From a virus, in the IMG/VR virus record IMGVR_UViG_3300010397_000056, positions 1 to 46,819 of that record: DNA of 46,819 nucleotides; one strand, 5' to 3'. Below, in pieces: positions 14,164-21,030 of this stretch. A program made the position numbers and the translations under genes. The notes under the pieces were generated by a model. The model had not been told where the DNA came from, made no database searches, and was given only the letters and a program-made list of their open reading frames with translations. Within the stretch, counting starts at the first letter, position 1. Each line of letters begins with the position of its first letter.

Positions 14164-14378
14164 AATGGCACCCAATGGAAACCGCTCCGCGCGACGGCAC
14201 AGTCTTCGACGTGCTCTGCAAATCCCCACGTGGTATCGAAGTCGTCGTGCCCGAGCTAAAATACGCTCATGCACCGATGGACAAGTCTAAGTTCATTCTC
14301 TGGGGCGCGAAGAATTTCCTCTCGCCTTATCTCACGCCAATTGGCTGGAAGCCTCGCCGTGAAAACTCCTCTCACTAA
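14160..14378 (+). CDS. Small phage protein with W-x-P-M-x-T-A-P-R-D-G-T motif
   Basis: A 72-residue protein. The opening KWHPMETAPRDGTVFDVL is the hallmark of a group of short phage proteins (DUF551-like) with unknown role, which normally go on to describe a strand-rich domain and end near G-W-x-P. ATGA overlap upstream; the next gene starts 20 bases inside it at a GTG. Confidence 0.7.
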   Translation: MKWHPMETAPRDGTVFDVLCKSPRGIEVVVPELKYAHAPMDKSKFILWGAKNFLSPYLTPIGWKPRRENSSH

Positions 14379-14703
14379 AAAGCAACGAGACGACTTGGAA
14401 GCATTTCGTAGCTTTGTGAAGAGCAACGAGCGCGCTCCACAAATCAAGGAGTTCGCACACTTGCGCGAAATTGCAAATGGCACAGCATGGAACCGGCTCC
14501 AAGCCCTTGTCGAGAAGGGCTATTTGATTAAGGAGTTTAAAAGAAGCGGAATTATTTTCGAGCCGACTGGATCGCGAACCGAGGTCACAATCTGGATTGA
14601 TCAGCATAATAAATTCTTAAGTGCTGACAGCCCGCCAAGCATTCGCATAAATGTGCGCCGCGCGCCAGAAGACGGCCTACACGAGCGAAGATCAAGAAGG
14701 TAA
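14359..14703 (+). CDS. Winged-helix protein, LexA N-terminal type
   Basis: A 114-residue protein. From the GTG at 14359 it reads M-K-T-P-L-T-K-K-Q-R-D-D-L-E-A-F-R-S-F, then a helix-turn-helix with R-A-P-Q-I-K-E-F-A, then L-V-E-K-G-Y-L-I-K. This is the layout of the LexA DNA-binding winged helix (residues 1-57). The peptidase half of LexA is absent; the C-terminal 50 residues are strand-rich and then basic. A small repressor or activator is likely. An ATG start at 14269 would lie in the preceding gene in another frame and is rejected. Confidence 0.6.
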   Translation: MKTPLTKKQRDDLEAFRSFVKSNERAPQIKEFAHLREIANGTAWNRLQALVEKGYLIKEFKRSGIIFEPTGSRTEVTIWIDQHNKFLSADSPPSIRINVRRAPEDGLHERRSRR

Positions 14704-14721
14704 CAGAAGGAAACTGAAAAG

Positions 14722-14982
14722 ATGCAAAAATACGTAGTCAATAAAGGCAAGCGTGGATACGACTTCTCAACGCTTGCCGACACCGAAGAAGGCGCAATTG
14801 ACTTGGCCTTCGAAAATTGCGGCAGCGATCCAGATGCAGAAAATCAGCGCCTGATCCTGCGCAAAGCTGGTCCATTCACTTGGTGGTACTCCATGACAAA
14901 GAAGTGGGGAGAGGAAAAGTGGTACGTTGTTAAGCTGGATATCAGCCAAGCAGCCGAAGCATTAAACAAGGGGAACATATAA
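14722..14982 (+). CDS. Hypothetical protein
   Basis: An 86-residue acidic protein beginning MQKYVVNKGKRGYDF, with AAGGAAA upstream. Alternating strands and one helix; W-W-Y-S-M-T-K-K-W-G-E-E-K-W near the middle is unusually Trp-rich. The stop overlaps the next ATG by one base (TAATG). Confidence 0.6.
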   Translation: MQKYVVNKGKRGYDFSTLADTEEGAIDLAFENCGSDPDAENQRLILRKAGPFTWWYSMTKKWGEEKWYVVKLDISQAAEALNKGNI

Positions 14983-16217
14983 TGACCGTCCACTTCTCCA
15001 ATCCCGGCGAAGCCGACCCGCGCGCCATCATCACACTCGGTGTGAACGTGAAAGACACCTCGCGGGCAATTGGCATATTCGGAACTGGCGTGAAATATGC
15101 CATTGCCGTATGCTTGCGCGAAGACCAGCACTTCCAGATTTTCGCTGGTGAAGACGTTTACAACTTCGCCATCTTGCCGCAAACCGTTCGCGGCAAGCAT
15201 TTCAACTTCATCACCATGCAGAAAAACGGCGGGCCGCTCCAGCAACTCGGCTTTACCACGCATCTTGGCATGAATTGGAACTTGATGCACGCTTATCGCG
15301 AACTTTACTCGAATATGAAAGACGAGCGGGGAGGGTTTACGAGTGGCCATCCAGGCGCCGGACATACAACGATCCGAGTTCAAGGCGAGAAGTTCGAAGC
15401 TGTTCACAAAGAGCGAAGAAAGTTCCTCATCCTAGACGATAGGGTGCTGCTACATGCAAACTCCTCCTGCGAAATATACGCCGGTGGCAGTCCGTATTTG
15501 TTCTATCGTGGAATTGCTGCCTACACCCTGCCACAACACAGCATCTACACCTACAACATTCTCGAACACGCCACGCTCACAGAAGATCGCAGCTTTGCAT
15601 CGCTTTGGGATGTCAACTACTGCATCATGAAAACTATCTCCAGATGTGACAATCACTCGCTCGTCAGCGATGTAATCGTTGCACCTGAACAGAGATTTGA
15701 AAGACAGCTGGATTATGATTATTCCAGCAATCGGCCGAGTGAGGTGTTCTGCGCTGCAATGCGAGAGCAAATGCGCAGCAATCCGCGCGCCGTCGCGCCA
15801 ACCGTGCAAGCACTCTATTTCAAAGGCGTCACCGGAAGCGAGAAAGTGGAGTACGTAGACGAGCAACTCTCAGAGGCGGAAGAAGCTACGCTCAACGAGC
15901 ATATTACCTTCTGCGGAAAGATTGGCTTTCCAATCGCACGGAGCGATGTGCGAGTCGTGAAGACGCTCGGCGAAGGCATCGAGGGCATGGCAAGAGACGG
16001 CAAGATACTCCTCGCGCATTCTTGCTTCACGCACTATATCGTGCGGGAGACGCTGCTTGAAGAGTTCGTGCACTTGCGCCACAAGTGCGCCGACTACACG
16101 CGCGAGATGCAAAACATTCTCTTCAGCCATATTGTTAGACTCGGCGAGCAGCTTCTAGAAGAACACGAGCCATCTGCTCCGTTTAACACTCTTAACATCG
16201 AAGGAGTACCATTCTGA
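14982..16217 (+). CDS. GHKL-type (Hsp90-like) ATPase phage protein
   Basis: A 411-residue protein. Near the N-terminus R-A-I-G-I-F-G-T-G-V-K-Y-A-I-A (residues 28-42) matches the G-x-G-x-K nucleotide-binding turn of GHKL ATPases such as Hsp90, MutL and MORC; I recall closely similar phage proteins annotated as ATP-binding. A canonical N-box with E and N is not obvious. Near the C-terminus E360-E-F-V-H364 followed by a conserved D-Y-T-R-E-M-Q segment looks like a second conserved site, perhaps metal binding. Possible roles include topology control, DNA repair or a defence-related switch; none is shown here. Coupled by TAATG on both sides. Confidence 0.7.
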   Translation: MTVHFSNPGEADPRAIITLGVNVKDTSRAIGIFGTGVKYAIAVCLREDQHFQIFAGEDVYNFAILPQTVRGKHFNFITMQKNGGPLQQLGFTTHLGMNWNLMHAYRELYSNMKDERGGFTSGHPGAGHTTIRVQGEKFEAVHKERRKFLILDDRVLLHANSSCEIYAGGSPYLFYRGIAAYTLPQHSIYTYNILEHATLTEDRSFASLWDVNYCIMKTISRCDNHSLVSDVIVAPEQRFERQLDYDYSSNRPSEVFCAAMREQMRSNPRAVAPTVQALYFKGVTGSEKVEYVDEQLSEAEEATLNEHITFCGKIGFPIARSDVRVVKTLGEGIEGMARDGKILLAHSCFTHYIVRETLLEEFVHLRHKCADYTREMQNILFSHIVRLGEQLLEEHEPSAPFNTLNIEGVPF

Positions 16218-16552
16218 TGCACTACCACGATCCACAGCGCCCATGCAACACTCCAGGAGCACCCATGTACCTGTCGAAAAGCGGCAAGCCCATTGCCGTC
16301 CTGCCAAATATCATGCTCACAGCGGCCGGCGAGCATTCCACAAGTGTAATCGTCTCGGTCATGCTTCTCACCGGGCCAAACAATGCAACTTGGCATGAGA
16401 GGGAAATTGAAACTCGCGAGCTACCCGAACTCTGGGCCGCATGGTTGGACGACCCTGAACTCGTGTTAGAACGGCTCTTTGCGTATGATTATGAGCCGGG
16501 CGTGGAAAAGCAGCAACGCAGCGTGCTGTCGCTGTTTGATCTTGGGTTATAG
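16217..16552 (+). CDS. Hypothetical protein coupled to the GHKL ATPase
   Basis: A 111-residue protein that starts at the last base of the ATPase stop codon. Strand-rich first half, then acidic D-D-P-E-L-V-L-E-R-L-F and a C-terminal S-L-F-D-L-G-L motif, the kind of short hydrophobic tail that can dock on a partner. A partnership with the ATPase is suggested only by coupling. Confidence 0.6.
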   Translation: MHYHDPQRPCNTPGAPMYLSKSGKPIAVLPNIMLTAAGEHSTSVIVSVMLLTGPNNATWHEREIETRELPELWAAWLDDPELVLERLFAYDYEPGVEKQQRSVLSLFDLGL

Positions 16553-16590
16553 GTACGGTGTGATACTATAATAATTAAAATGTCACACCG
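16542..16590 (+). promoter_or_regulatory. Candidate promoter inside an inverted repeat
   Basis: CGGTGTGA (16556-16563) and TCACACCG (16583-16590) form an 8-bp perfect inverted repeat around a 19-base AT-rich spacer containing TATAAT (16567-16572). TTGGGT (16542-16547) is a weak -35 at 19 bases. A perfect TTGACA also occurs at 16603-16608 but lacks a good -10. The site lies before the replication module, so a repressor or activator binding here could gate that module. Promoter activity is inferred. Confidence 0.45.
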
Positions 16591-16674
16591 CGCCTTATCC
16601 CATTGACACTAAACGCCAAATCATGCACATTGCCTATTGTCACAACCCCCACCAAAATCAAGGAGCCTTCTCTC

Positions 16675-17163
16675 ATGCCAGAGATTTCCATCGCTGGAAT
16701 TACGTTTGACGCACCTGAAAGATTTCAAGAAGGTCATACGCTGAACGCTGTCGAGGCCGCTGCCCTCAACCAGACCTACTACGAGAACCTCACGAATAAC
16801 TTCAGCGCCAAGGTCAAGAAGCTCAAAAAGAACGGCGAGACCATCCCAGATGATCTGCTCGCAGCTTTGAAAGAAGAATTCGCCTCCTACGCTGCAAGTT
16901 ACCAATTCCGTGGCAAGGCTCTCGGCAAGGCCCCGACCGATCCAGTCAGCAAGATCGCTCTCAGCATTGCGCGTGAGAAGATCAACGAGGCACTCCGCGC
17001 GAAGAATATGAAGCGCGAAGACCTGCCAGAAGGCCGGTTCGAAGAACTCGTTCACGAACACGCTCTGACCAACGAAGCAATCCGTGCAGAAGCTCGACGC
17101 CGCTTCGACACCATGTCGAGTATTTCTGCCGATTTGCTCTTCGAAGAGACGCCGAGCGCGTAG
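16675..17163 (+). CDS. Conserved phage protein opening the replication module
   Basis: A 162-residue protein, MPEISIAGITFDAPERF onward, with AAGGAG before the ATG at 16675. The pattern G-I-x-F-x-A-P ... G-H-x-L-x-x-x-E-A-A-A-L-N-Q-x-x-x-E-N-L-x-N-N-F is familiar from replication regions of many phages, where the protein is conserved but uncharacterised. The rest is a charged helical region. An upstream ATG at 16603 lacks a ribosome site. Confidence 0.75.
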   Translation: MPEISIAGITFDAPERFQEGHTLNAVEAAALNQTYYENLTNNFSAKVKKLKKNGETIPDDLLAALKEEFASYAASYQFRGKALGKAPTDPVSKIALSIAREKINEALRAKNMKREDLPEGRFEELVHEHALTNEAIRAEARRRFDTMSSISADLLFEETPSA

Positions 17164-17216
17164 CCGCGCTTGACGAGGAAGGCTTTGTGCTTCCCCAGGT
17201 ACAGAGCATTCTTACG

Positions 17217-17255
17217 GCCCGGCCAGATTAGTCTCGCCCACTTGTTTGGCCGGGC
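17217..17255 (+). repeat. Inverted repeat between replication genes
   Basis: GCCCGGCCA (17217-17225) pairs perfectly with TGGCCGGGC (17247-17255), with a 21-base loop and then AACCTTCG. Without a T tract it is more likely an RNA processing or pausing site than a terminator. The rest of the 17164-17276 gap holds no gene. Confidence 0.5.
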
Positions 17256-17276
17256 AACCTTCGAAGGAGCTTTTAA

Positions 17277-17516
17277 ATGGCAAATCACGACGATCTTGAA
17301 TTGCTCTATCGCGCACTCGGCTCGCCAATAGGCATTATCGTTTCCGCGCCGGATGTGGCATTTGCCATTCAAAAACTCTACGCCGCGCGACGCGCAGCAG
17401 GGGACAAGGACTTGGACTTGCTCCAGTTCCGTCGCCGCCCCGAACCAAACGAAATCTGGATAGTCAAAGGCGGTGTAGTGCCGTCAGAGGAGCTTGCCAA
17501 GAATGCCTCGGAATGA
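17277..17516 (+). CDS. Hypothetical protein
   Basis: A 79-residue protein beginning MANHDDLELLYRALGS, with AAGGAG upstream. Helix, then a segment A-I-Q-K-L-Y-A-A-R-R and strands. I recall similar short proteins in phage replication clusters (D-L-x-x-x-x-F-R-R-x-P-x-x-x-x-E-I-W-I-V-K). Function unknown. Confidence 0.65.
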   Translation: MANHDDLELLYRALGSPIGIIVSAPDVAFAIQKLYAARRAAGDKDLDLLQFRRRPEPNEIWIVKGGVVPSEELAKNASE

Positions 17517-17709
17517 AGAAGAGCCACTAGTCAGGATACACCTACATATTTTCGAGCGAGACTTCGAAGATTTGAAGTCCCTTTATGGCTCGAACATGGG
17601 TCACACGAAAGCTGTGCGGCTGATTATAAGAAGATTCCTAAACGGGCTGCGCGAAAAGGCCAACACTCATAATGGTCCCATTTCAAAAGAACTGGACATT
17701 GAAGTATGA
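17503..17709 (+). CDS. Possible ribbon-helix-helix DNA-binding protein
   Basis: A 68-residue protein. A strand (VRIHLHIFERDFEDL) is followed by H-T-K-A-V-R-L-I-I-R-R-F-L, which resembles the strand-helix-helix layout of CopG/Arc-type proteins. AGAGGAG lies upstream; TTG at 17494 is an alternative start. It overlaps both neighbours. The assignment is from pattern only. Confidence 0.5.
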   Translation: MPRNEEEPLVRIHLHIFERDFEDLKSLYGSNMGHTKAVRLIIRRFLNGLREKANTHNGPISKELDIEV

Positions 17710-17936
17710 CCCCAGAAAATGAAAACCCCCTCTCCGAAGCCACTACCGACTCGCTTAACGAAATCATGAACCGTGACCCGCTCGACATGAAGCGCGCCGA
17801 CCGGGACGCAATAGTTGCGGAGTTGCGAAGAATGCGCGCCAAGTGGCTCGTGGACGAAGCCGCCGGCAAAACCCGCCCAAGCAAAGCGGCAAAGCCAAAG
17901 CCAAGCACCCTCAGCCTCGATGATCTGGGGCTTTGA
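17706..17936 (+). CDS. Conserved small protein upstream of the nuclease
   Basis: A 76-residue protein: acidic start, then D-P-L-D-M-K-R-A-D-R-D-A-I-V-A-E-L-R-R-M-R-A-K-W, a basic Ala/Lys/Pro linker and the C-terminal S-L-D-D-L-G-L motif. Proteins of this design often precede Cas4/RecB-like nucleases in phages. The tail recalls short docking motifs for ssDNA-binding proteins or clamps. Coupled upstream by ATGA. Confidence 0.65.
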   Translation: MTPENENPLSEATTDSLNEIMNRDPLDMKRADRDAIVAELRRMRAKWLVDEAAGKTRPSKAAKPKPSTLSLDDLGL

Positions 17937-17938
17937 GC

Positions 17939-18031
17939 ATGATAGCAATCATCGAGCTAGTTGATCCCAACGTTAGCCTAGTCTGCGGCACAGTCTTAAT
18001 CATCTTCATCCTATGGCTGACATTTCGATGA
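17939..18031 (+). CDS. 30-residue transmembrane peptide
   Basis: MIAIIELVDPNVSLVCG followed by TVLIIFILWLTFR: one hydrophobic segment with a terminal arginine. It fits exactly between the previous stop and an ATGA overlap with the nuclease gene. No function known. Confidence 0.5.
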   Translation: MIAIIELVDPNVSLVCGTVLIIFILWLTFR

Positions 18032-18978
18032 ACGAACTCACAGTCAACTCCTCATTCTCTCTCTCCCTTCCAACCATGCAACTCGCGTGGGACTCAACCT
18101 CAATGGGCGAGCTAAAAACCTGCCCGCGCAAATACGAACTAGGTATTATTCACGGCTGGACCTCGCGCCGCACGTCCGTGCATTTACTCTTCGGCGAATA
18201 CTACCACAAGGCGCTTGAGCACTACGACCACGCGCGCTTCTCCGGCCTCGGCCATGACGATGCTCTTGACAAGGCTGTCGAGTATGTGCTAACCGTCACA
18301 TGGAACTCGAAGCTCAAACGCCCTTGGACCAGCGATGATCCTAACAAAAACCGCTTCACATTGCTCCGCACAGTCGTGTGGTACTTGGAACAATTCGGAG
18401 TGCACGACTCGCTTCATACCGTGGCGCTGGCGAATGGTAAACCCGCGGTCGAGCTATCATTCCGCTTCGACTCGGGATATAAAACCGGCGAAGGCGAAAC
18501 GCTCGTCATCTGCGGCCACATGGACCGGATTGTGCAGTTTAACGACGACATTTACATAGCTGACCGCAAGACTTCCAAGAACACAATCTCGCCAGAATTC
18601 TTCGACAAATTCTCTCCCGACAACCAGATGAGCACCTATGATTTGGCAGGGAAAGTGGTTTATAATCTGCCCATCAATGGCATCATCATCGACGCCGCGC
18701 AAATCGCTGTCACCTTCTCTCGCTTCTATCGCGGCTTTGTGCCACGCTCGGAAGCGCAGCGCGAAGAGTGGCTTGCTGACTGGCAAATGTGGGCGAAGAT
18801 GGCCGAGTTTTACGCCCGCTCTGGCCGCTGGCCCATGAATGATAAAGCCTGCGATATGTATGGTGGCTGTGTATTTAGAGGGATTTGCGGCAAGGCGCCG
18901 AGCGTTAGAGATGACTGGCTGAAAGCTGACTTCGTGAAACGAGTCTGGGACCCCCTGCAAGTTCGTGGAGATATTTGA
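18028..18978 (+). CDS. Cas4/RecB-like PD-(D/E)XK nuclease
   Basis: A 316-residue nuclease. Motifs: G56-E-Y-Y-H60 (RecB motif I), G-H-M-D166 (motif II), D179-R-K181 (motif III) and Q-M-S-T-Y-D-L-A (motif IV with Q and Y). C32 (T-C-P-R-K-Y-E-L) and C275, C281, C287 near the C-terminus match the four-cysteine 4Fe-4S arrangement of Cas4, AddB and related 5'-3' exonucleases. Start 18028 gives the ATGA overlap; ATG at 18013 is possible. Together with the Sak4-like ATPase and putative SSB two genes on, it forms a phage recombination set that would resect DNA ends. Confidence 0.85.
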   Translation: MNELTVNSSFSLSLPTMQLAWDSTSMGELKTCPRKYELGIIHGWTSRRTSVHLLFGEYYHKALEHYDHARFSGLGHDDALDKAVEYVLTVTWNSKLKRPWTSDDPNKNRFTLLRTVVWYLEQFGVHDSLHTVALANGKPAVELSFRFDSGYKTGEGETLVICGHMDRIVQFNDDIYIADRKTSKNTISPEFFDKFSPDNQMSTYDLAGKVVYNLPINGIIIDAAQIAVTFSRFYRGFVPRSEAQREEWLADWQMWAKMAEFYARSGRWPMNDKACDMYGGCVFRGICGKAPSVRDDWLKADFVKRVWDPLQVRGDI

Positions 18979-19274
18979 TGGCTTTCCAAATTGGACAGCG
19001 AGTAGTTTGTATCGACAATAGATTTGCTCTTTTCTATGGAGACGAGTTATTGCCTAGAATAGGACAAATCTTGACCATTCGCGAATTGCAAACTCACAAT
19101 CCACTCATTCTCGGATTGATCTTCGAAGAAGTCCGCAATCCAAAGCTATATTATCCGGCGGGCTTCATGGAATGCTCTTTCGACGCAAGAGGCTTCCGCC
19201 CAGTAGTCGATACTGACATTTCGATCTTCACCGCTATGCTCAATCCTGAAAAGGAATTGGAGCCTGCAAAATGA
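18978..19274 (+). CDS. Conserved phage protein
   Basis: A 98-residue protein that starts at ATG 18978 in a TGATG overlap. Strand-rich: F-Q-I-G-Q-R-V-V-C-I at the start, G-Q-I-L-T-I-R in the middle and R-G-F-R-P-V-V-D-T-D-I-S-I-F near the C-terminus. This signature is widespread in phages of many hosts, always uncharacterised. ATGA overlap with the next gene. Confidence 0.75.
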   Translation: MAFQIGQRVVCIDNRFALFYGDELLPRIGQILTIRELQTHNPLILGLIFEEVRNPKLYYPAGFMECSFDARGFRPVVDTDISIFTAMLNPEKELEPAK

Positions 19275-19669
19275 AACGCCGCTCTCTATTCAAACTCCTC
19301 AGCGGGCTCGTTGCACTGCCCTTTGTTAAGAAGCTTTCTCTGGCCGCACCTGCTTTTGAGCCCTACTATTACGACATTGCAACTGACACTTTCGTCTTCC
19401 TTCCCACAAACACAGTTCTCACTCTCGAAGTAGTCAAACAGCACTCTCTTAACCTTTGGAAAAGCGAGCTTATACGCCAATGCCTAGCCTCTCCTCACAC
19501 CATTCCTCCGAAACAACAAAACTCCTCTTCATTGGAGACAGTTCGAGTGGAAAAACTGGCGCCCTTGCGAGTCTTGCTGCCGCCGGATACAAACTCCGAA
19601 TTCTCGACTTCGACAACGGCATCGACGTGCTCAAGCACTGGCTCACGCACCCGAATTCGAGCTACTTGA
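19271..19669 (+). CDS. Tat-signal-like small protein overlapping the ATPase gene
   Basis: Starts MKRRSLFKLLSGLVALPFVKK, a twin-arginine-type signal (K-R-R-S-L-F-K then a hydrophobic stretch). Residues 30-70 look like a genuine short domain, with L-T-L-E-V-V-K-Q-H-S-L-N-L-W. Similar Tat-leader proteins are common in phages, with no known job. From residue 71 on, the frame runs for 190 bases inside the ATPase gene and becomes Ser/Thr-rich, which suggests that the tail is a by-product, so the original stop may have been lost. Confidence 0.55.
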   Translation: MKRRSLFKLLSGLVALPFVKKLSLAAPAFEPYYYDIATDTFVFLPTNTVLTLEVVKQHSLNLWKSELIRQCLASPHTIPPKQQNSSSLETVRVEKLAPLRVLLPPDTNSEFSTSTTASTCSSTGSRTRIRAT

Positions 19670-20358
19670 AAACCAATCCAAGTTGCCTTGACAACGTGCA
19701 CTACGTCACGCTCACCGACCCGATGAAGGCCGCCGCGAACGGCAAGCTGTACTACACAAAGGCGCAAGCTTGGGCACGGGCCATGAACCTGCTCTATGAA
19801 TGGAAAGATGGTGACATCAATCTTGGCAAGATCACAACTTGGGGGCCAGATACTGTGCTGGTGATCGACTCACTAACAATGTGCACAACTGCAGCCCACA
19901 CGCATCACTTGTCCATGAATGGCAAACTTGCCGCAAATCCCACCCAAAACGAAGCGCGTCGCGACATCGGCCAAGCCCAGAACTACATCCGCGACTTGCT
20001 CACGATGCTCTACGACAAAGAAGTCAAATGCAACGTCATCATCACGAGCCATATCGTGTACGTCACTGAGCAAGGCACCGCTCCTAAGCCAGACGAGCCC
20101 AATAGCGGTGGAATGCCCATTGGCTACCCATCTACAATCGGCCGCGCGCTTTCACCTCACGTGCCACGCTGGTTCAACAACATGCTCATTGCCCGGACAG
20201 AAGGGGCTGGAAGCATGGCAAAACGAAAAATCTTCACCGTGCCACAGGTTATCGGCGGGCAACTGGTGAACGCCAAAATCAGCGCCCCGCTCGCCGTTGC
20301 TAAAGAGTACCCAATTGAAACTGGTCTCGCGGACTTCTTCAAGGCACTTCGCACATGA
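19480..20358 (+). CDS. Sak4-like RecA-fold ATPase
   Basis: A 292-residue ATPase. Walker A G19-D-S-S-S-G-K25-T; Walker B V-L-V-I-D130-S. The fold and spacing (D-F-D-N-G after the first helix; an I-I-T-S-H strand) fit the AAA_24/Sak4 group of phage single-strand annealing or recombination ATPases. ATG 19480 is chosen because the homologous domain begins just after it; an ATG at 19456 adds eight residues. Its neighbours, the Cas4-like nuclease and the putative SSB, are its usual companions, supporting a role in recombination or recombination-dependent replication. Confidence 0.82.
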   Translation: MPSLSSHHSSETTKLLFIGDSSSGKTGALASLAAAGYKLRILDFDNGIDVLKHWLTHPNSSYLKTNPSCLDNVHYVTLTDPMKAAANGKLYYTKAQAWARAMNLLYEWKDGDINLGKITTWGPDTVLVIDSLTMCTTAAHTHHLSMNGKLAANPTQNEARRDIGQAQNYIRDLLTMLYDKEVKCNVIITSHIVYVTEQGTAPKPDEPNSGGMPIGYPSTIGRALSPHVPRWFNNMLIARTEGAGSMAKRKIFTVPQVIGGQLVNAKISAPLAVAKEYPIETGLADFFKALRT

Positions 20359-20438
20359 CAAAATATCTTTTCTGGTTTTTGATCATTTCTGGCTTCATTG
20401 CCTCGATTTTAGCTTTGATCCTCAACCACTGGAATTAG
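20355..20438 (+). CDS. 27-residue transmembrane peptide
   Basis: MTKYLFWFLIISGF followed by IASILALILNHWN is a single hydrophobic helix, coupled to the Sak4-like gene by ATGA. The third such peptide on this strand. Function unknown. Confidence 0.5.
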   Translation: MTKYLFWFLIISGFIASILALILNHWN

Positions 20439-20499
20439 CCCCTCGCAGGGCTTCAGCCATCTTGGACTATCATGGTCTGGGATAACACGGAGAACTAAA

Positions 20500-20946
20500 A
20501 TGACTGTTGATTTTCGAGCCCTTCTTTCGAAGCCTATGGACGAGGTTAAGCGTCCGCCTGCTCTTCCCGCCGGCACCTACTTCGGTTCCGTCGAGAAGCA
20601 GGAATACGGTGAGTCCAACAACAAAAAGACTCCCTACTGCCGCTTCCACATCAAGCTGAATTCCGCCGGTGAGGACGTGGAGAAGGACTCTCTCGAAGGC
20701 ATCGACCTTGCGAAGAAGCAACTTCGCAAGGACTACTACCTCACACCCGATGCTGAATACCGACTCAAGGAATTTCTCGAGTCGTGCGGCATTCCGACCG
20801 CTGGCCGGTCGCTTGGCGAGTGCGTTCCTGACGCTCTCAATCAGCCGATCATCGCCGAAGTTTTGTTGCGTCCAAACCAGCAAGACCCCGACGCGCCGCC
20901 CAACAACGAGATCGGAAACTTGAAAGGACAGAATTCAGAAGGCTGA
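20500..20946 (+). CDS. Putative ssDNA-binding protein
   Basis: A 148-residue protein, MTVDFRALLSKPMDEVKRPP onward. P-A-G-T-Y-F-G-S-V and T-P-Y-C-R-F-H-I look like the first strands of an OB-like fold, followed by K-K-Q-L-R-K-D-Y-Y and a helix (YRLKEFLESCG), then an acidic/Pro/Asn-rich tail. I know this protein as the regular partner of Sak4 ATPases, often annotated as DUF669-like or SSB. Binding ssDNA is inferred from that context. GGAG before the ATG. Confidence 0.65.
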   Translation: MTVDFRALLSKPMDEVKRPPALPAGTYFGSVEKQEYGESNNKKTPYCRFHIKLNSAGEDVEKDSLEGIDLAKKQLRKDYYLTPDAEYRLKEFLESCGIPTAGRSLGECVPDALNQPIIAEVLLRPNQQDPDAPPNNEIGNLKGQNSEG

Positions 20947-20970
20947 TCCGCCGTCACAGCTTTCTGAATC

Positions 20971-21000
20971 GCTCCCCTGCCAGGAAACTCGCAGGGGAGC
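20971..21000 (+). repeat. Perfect 10-bp hairpin
   Basis: GCTCCCCTGC (20971-20980) and GCAGGGGAGC (20991-21000) enclose a ten-base loop. No T tract follows on either strand. A transcript-end or processing structure between the SSB and methyltransferase genes is likely; strong termination is not. Confidence 0.6.
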
Positions 21001-21030
21001 ACCCACGACTAGACACTGTAGGGGGCTAAA

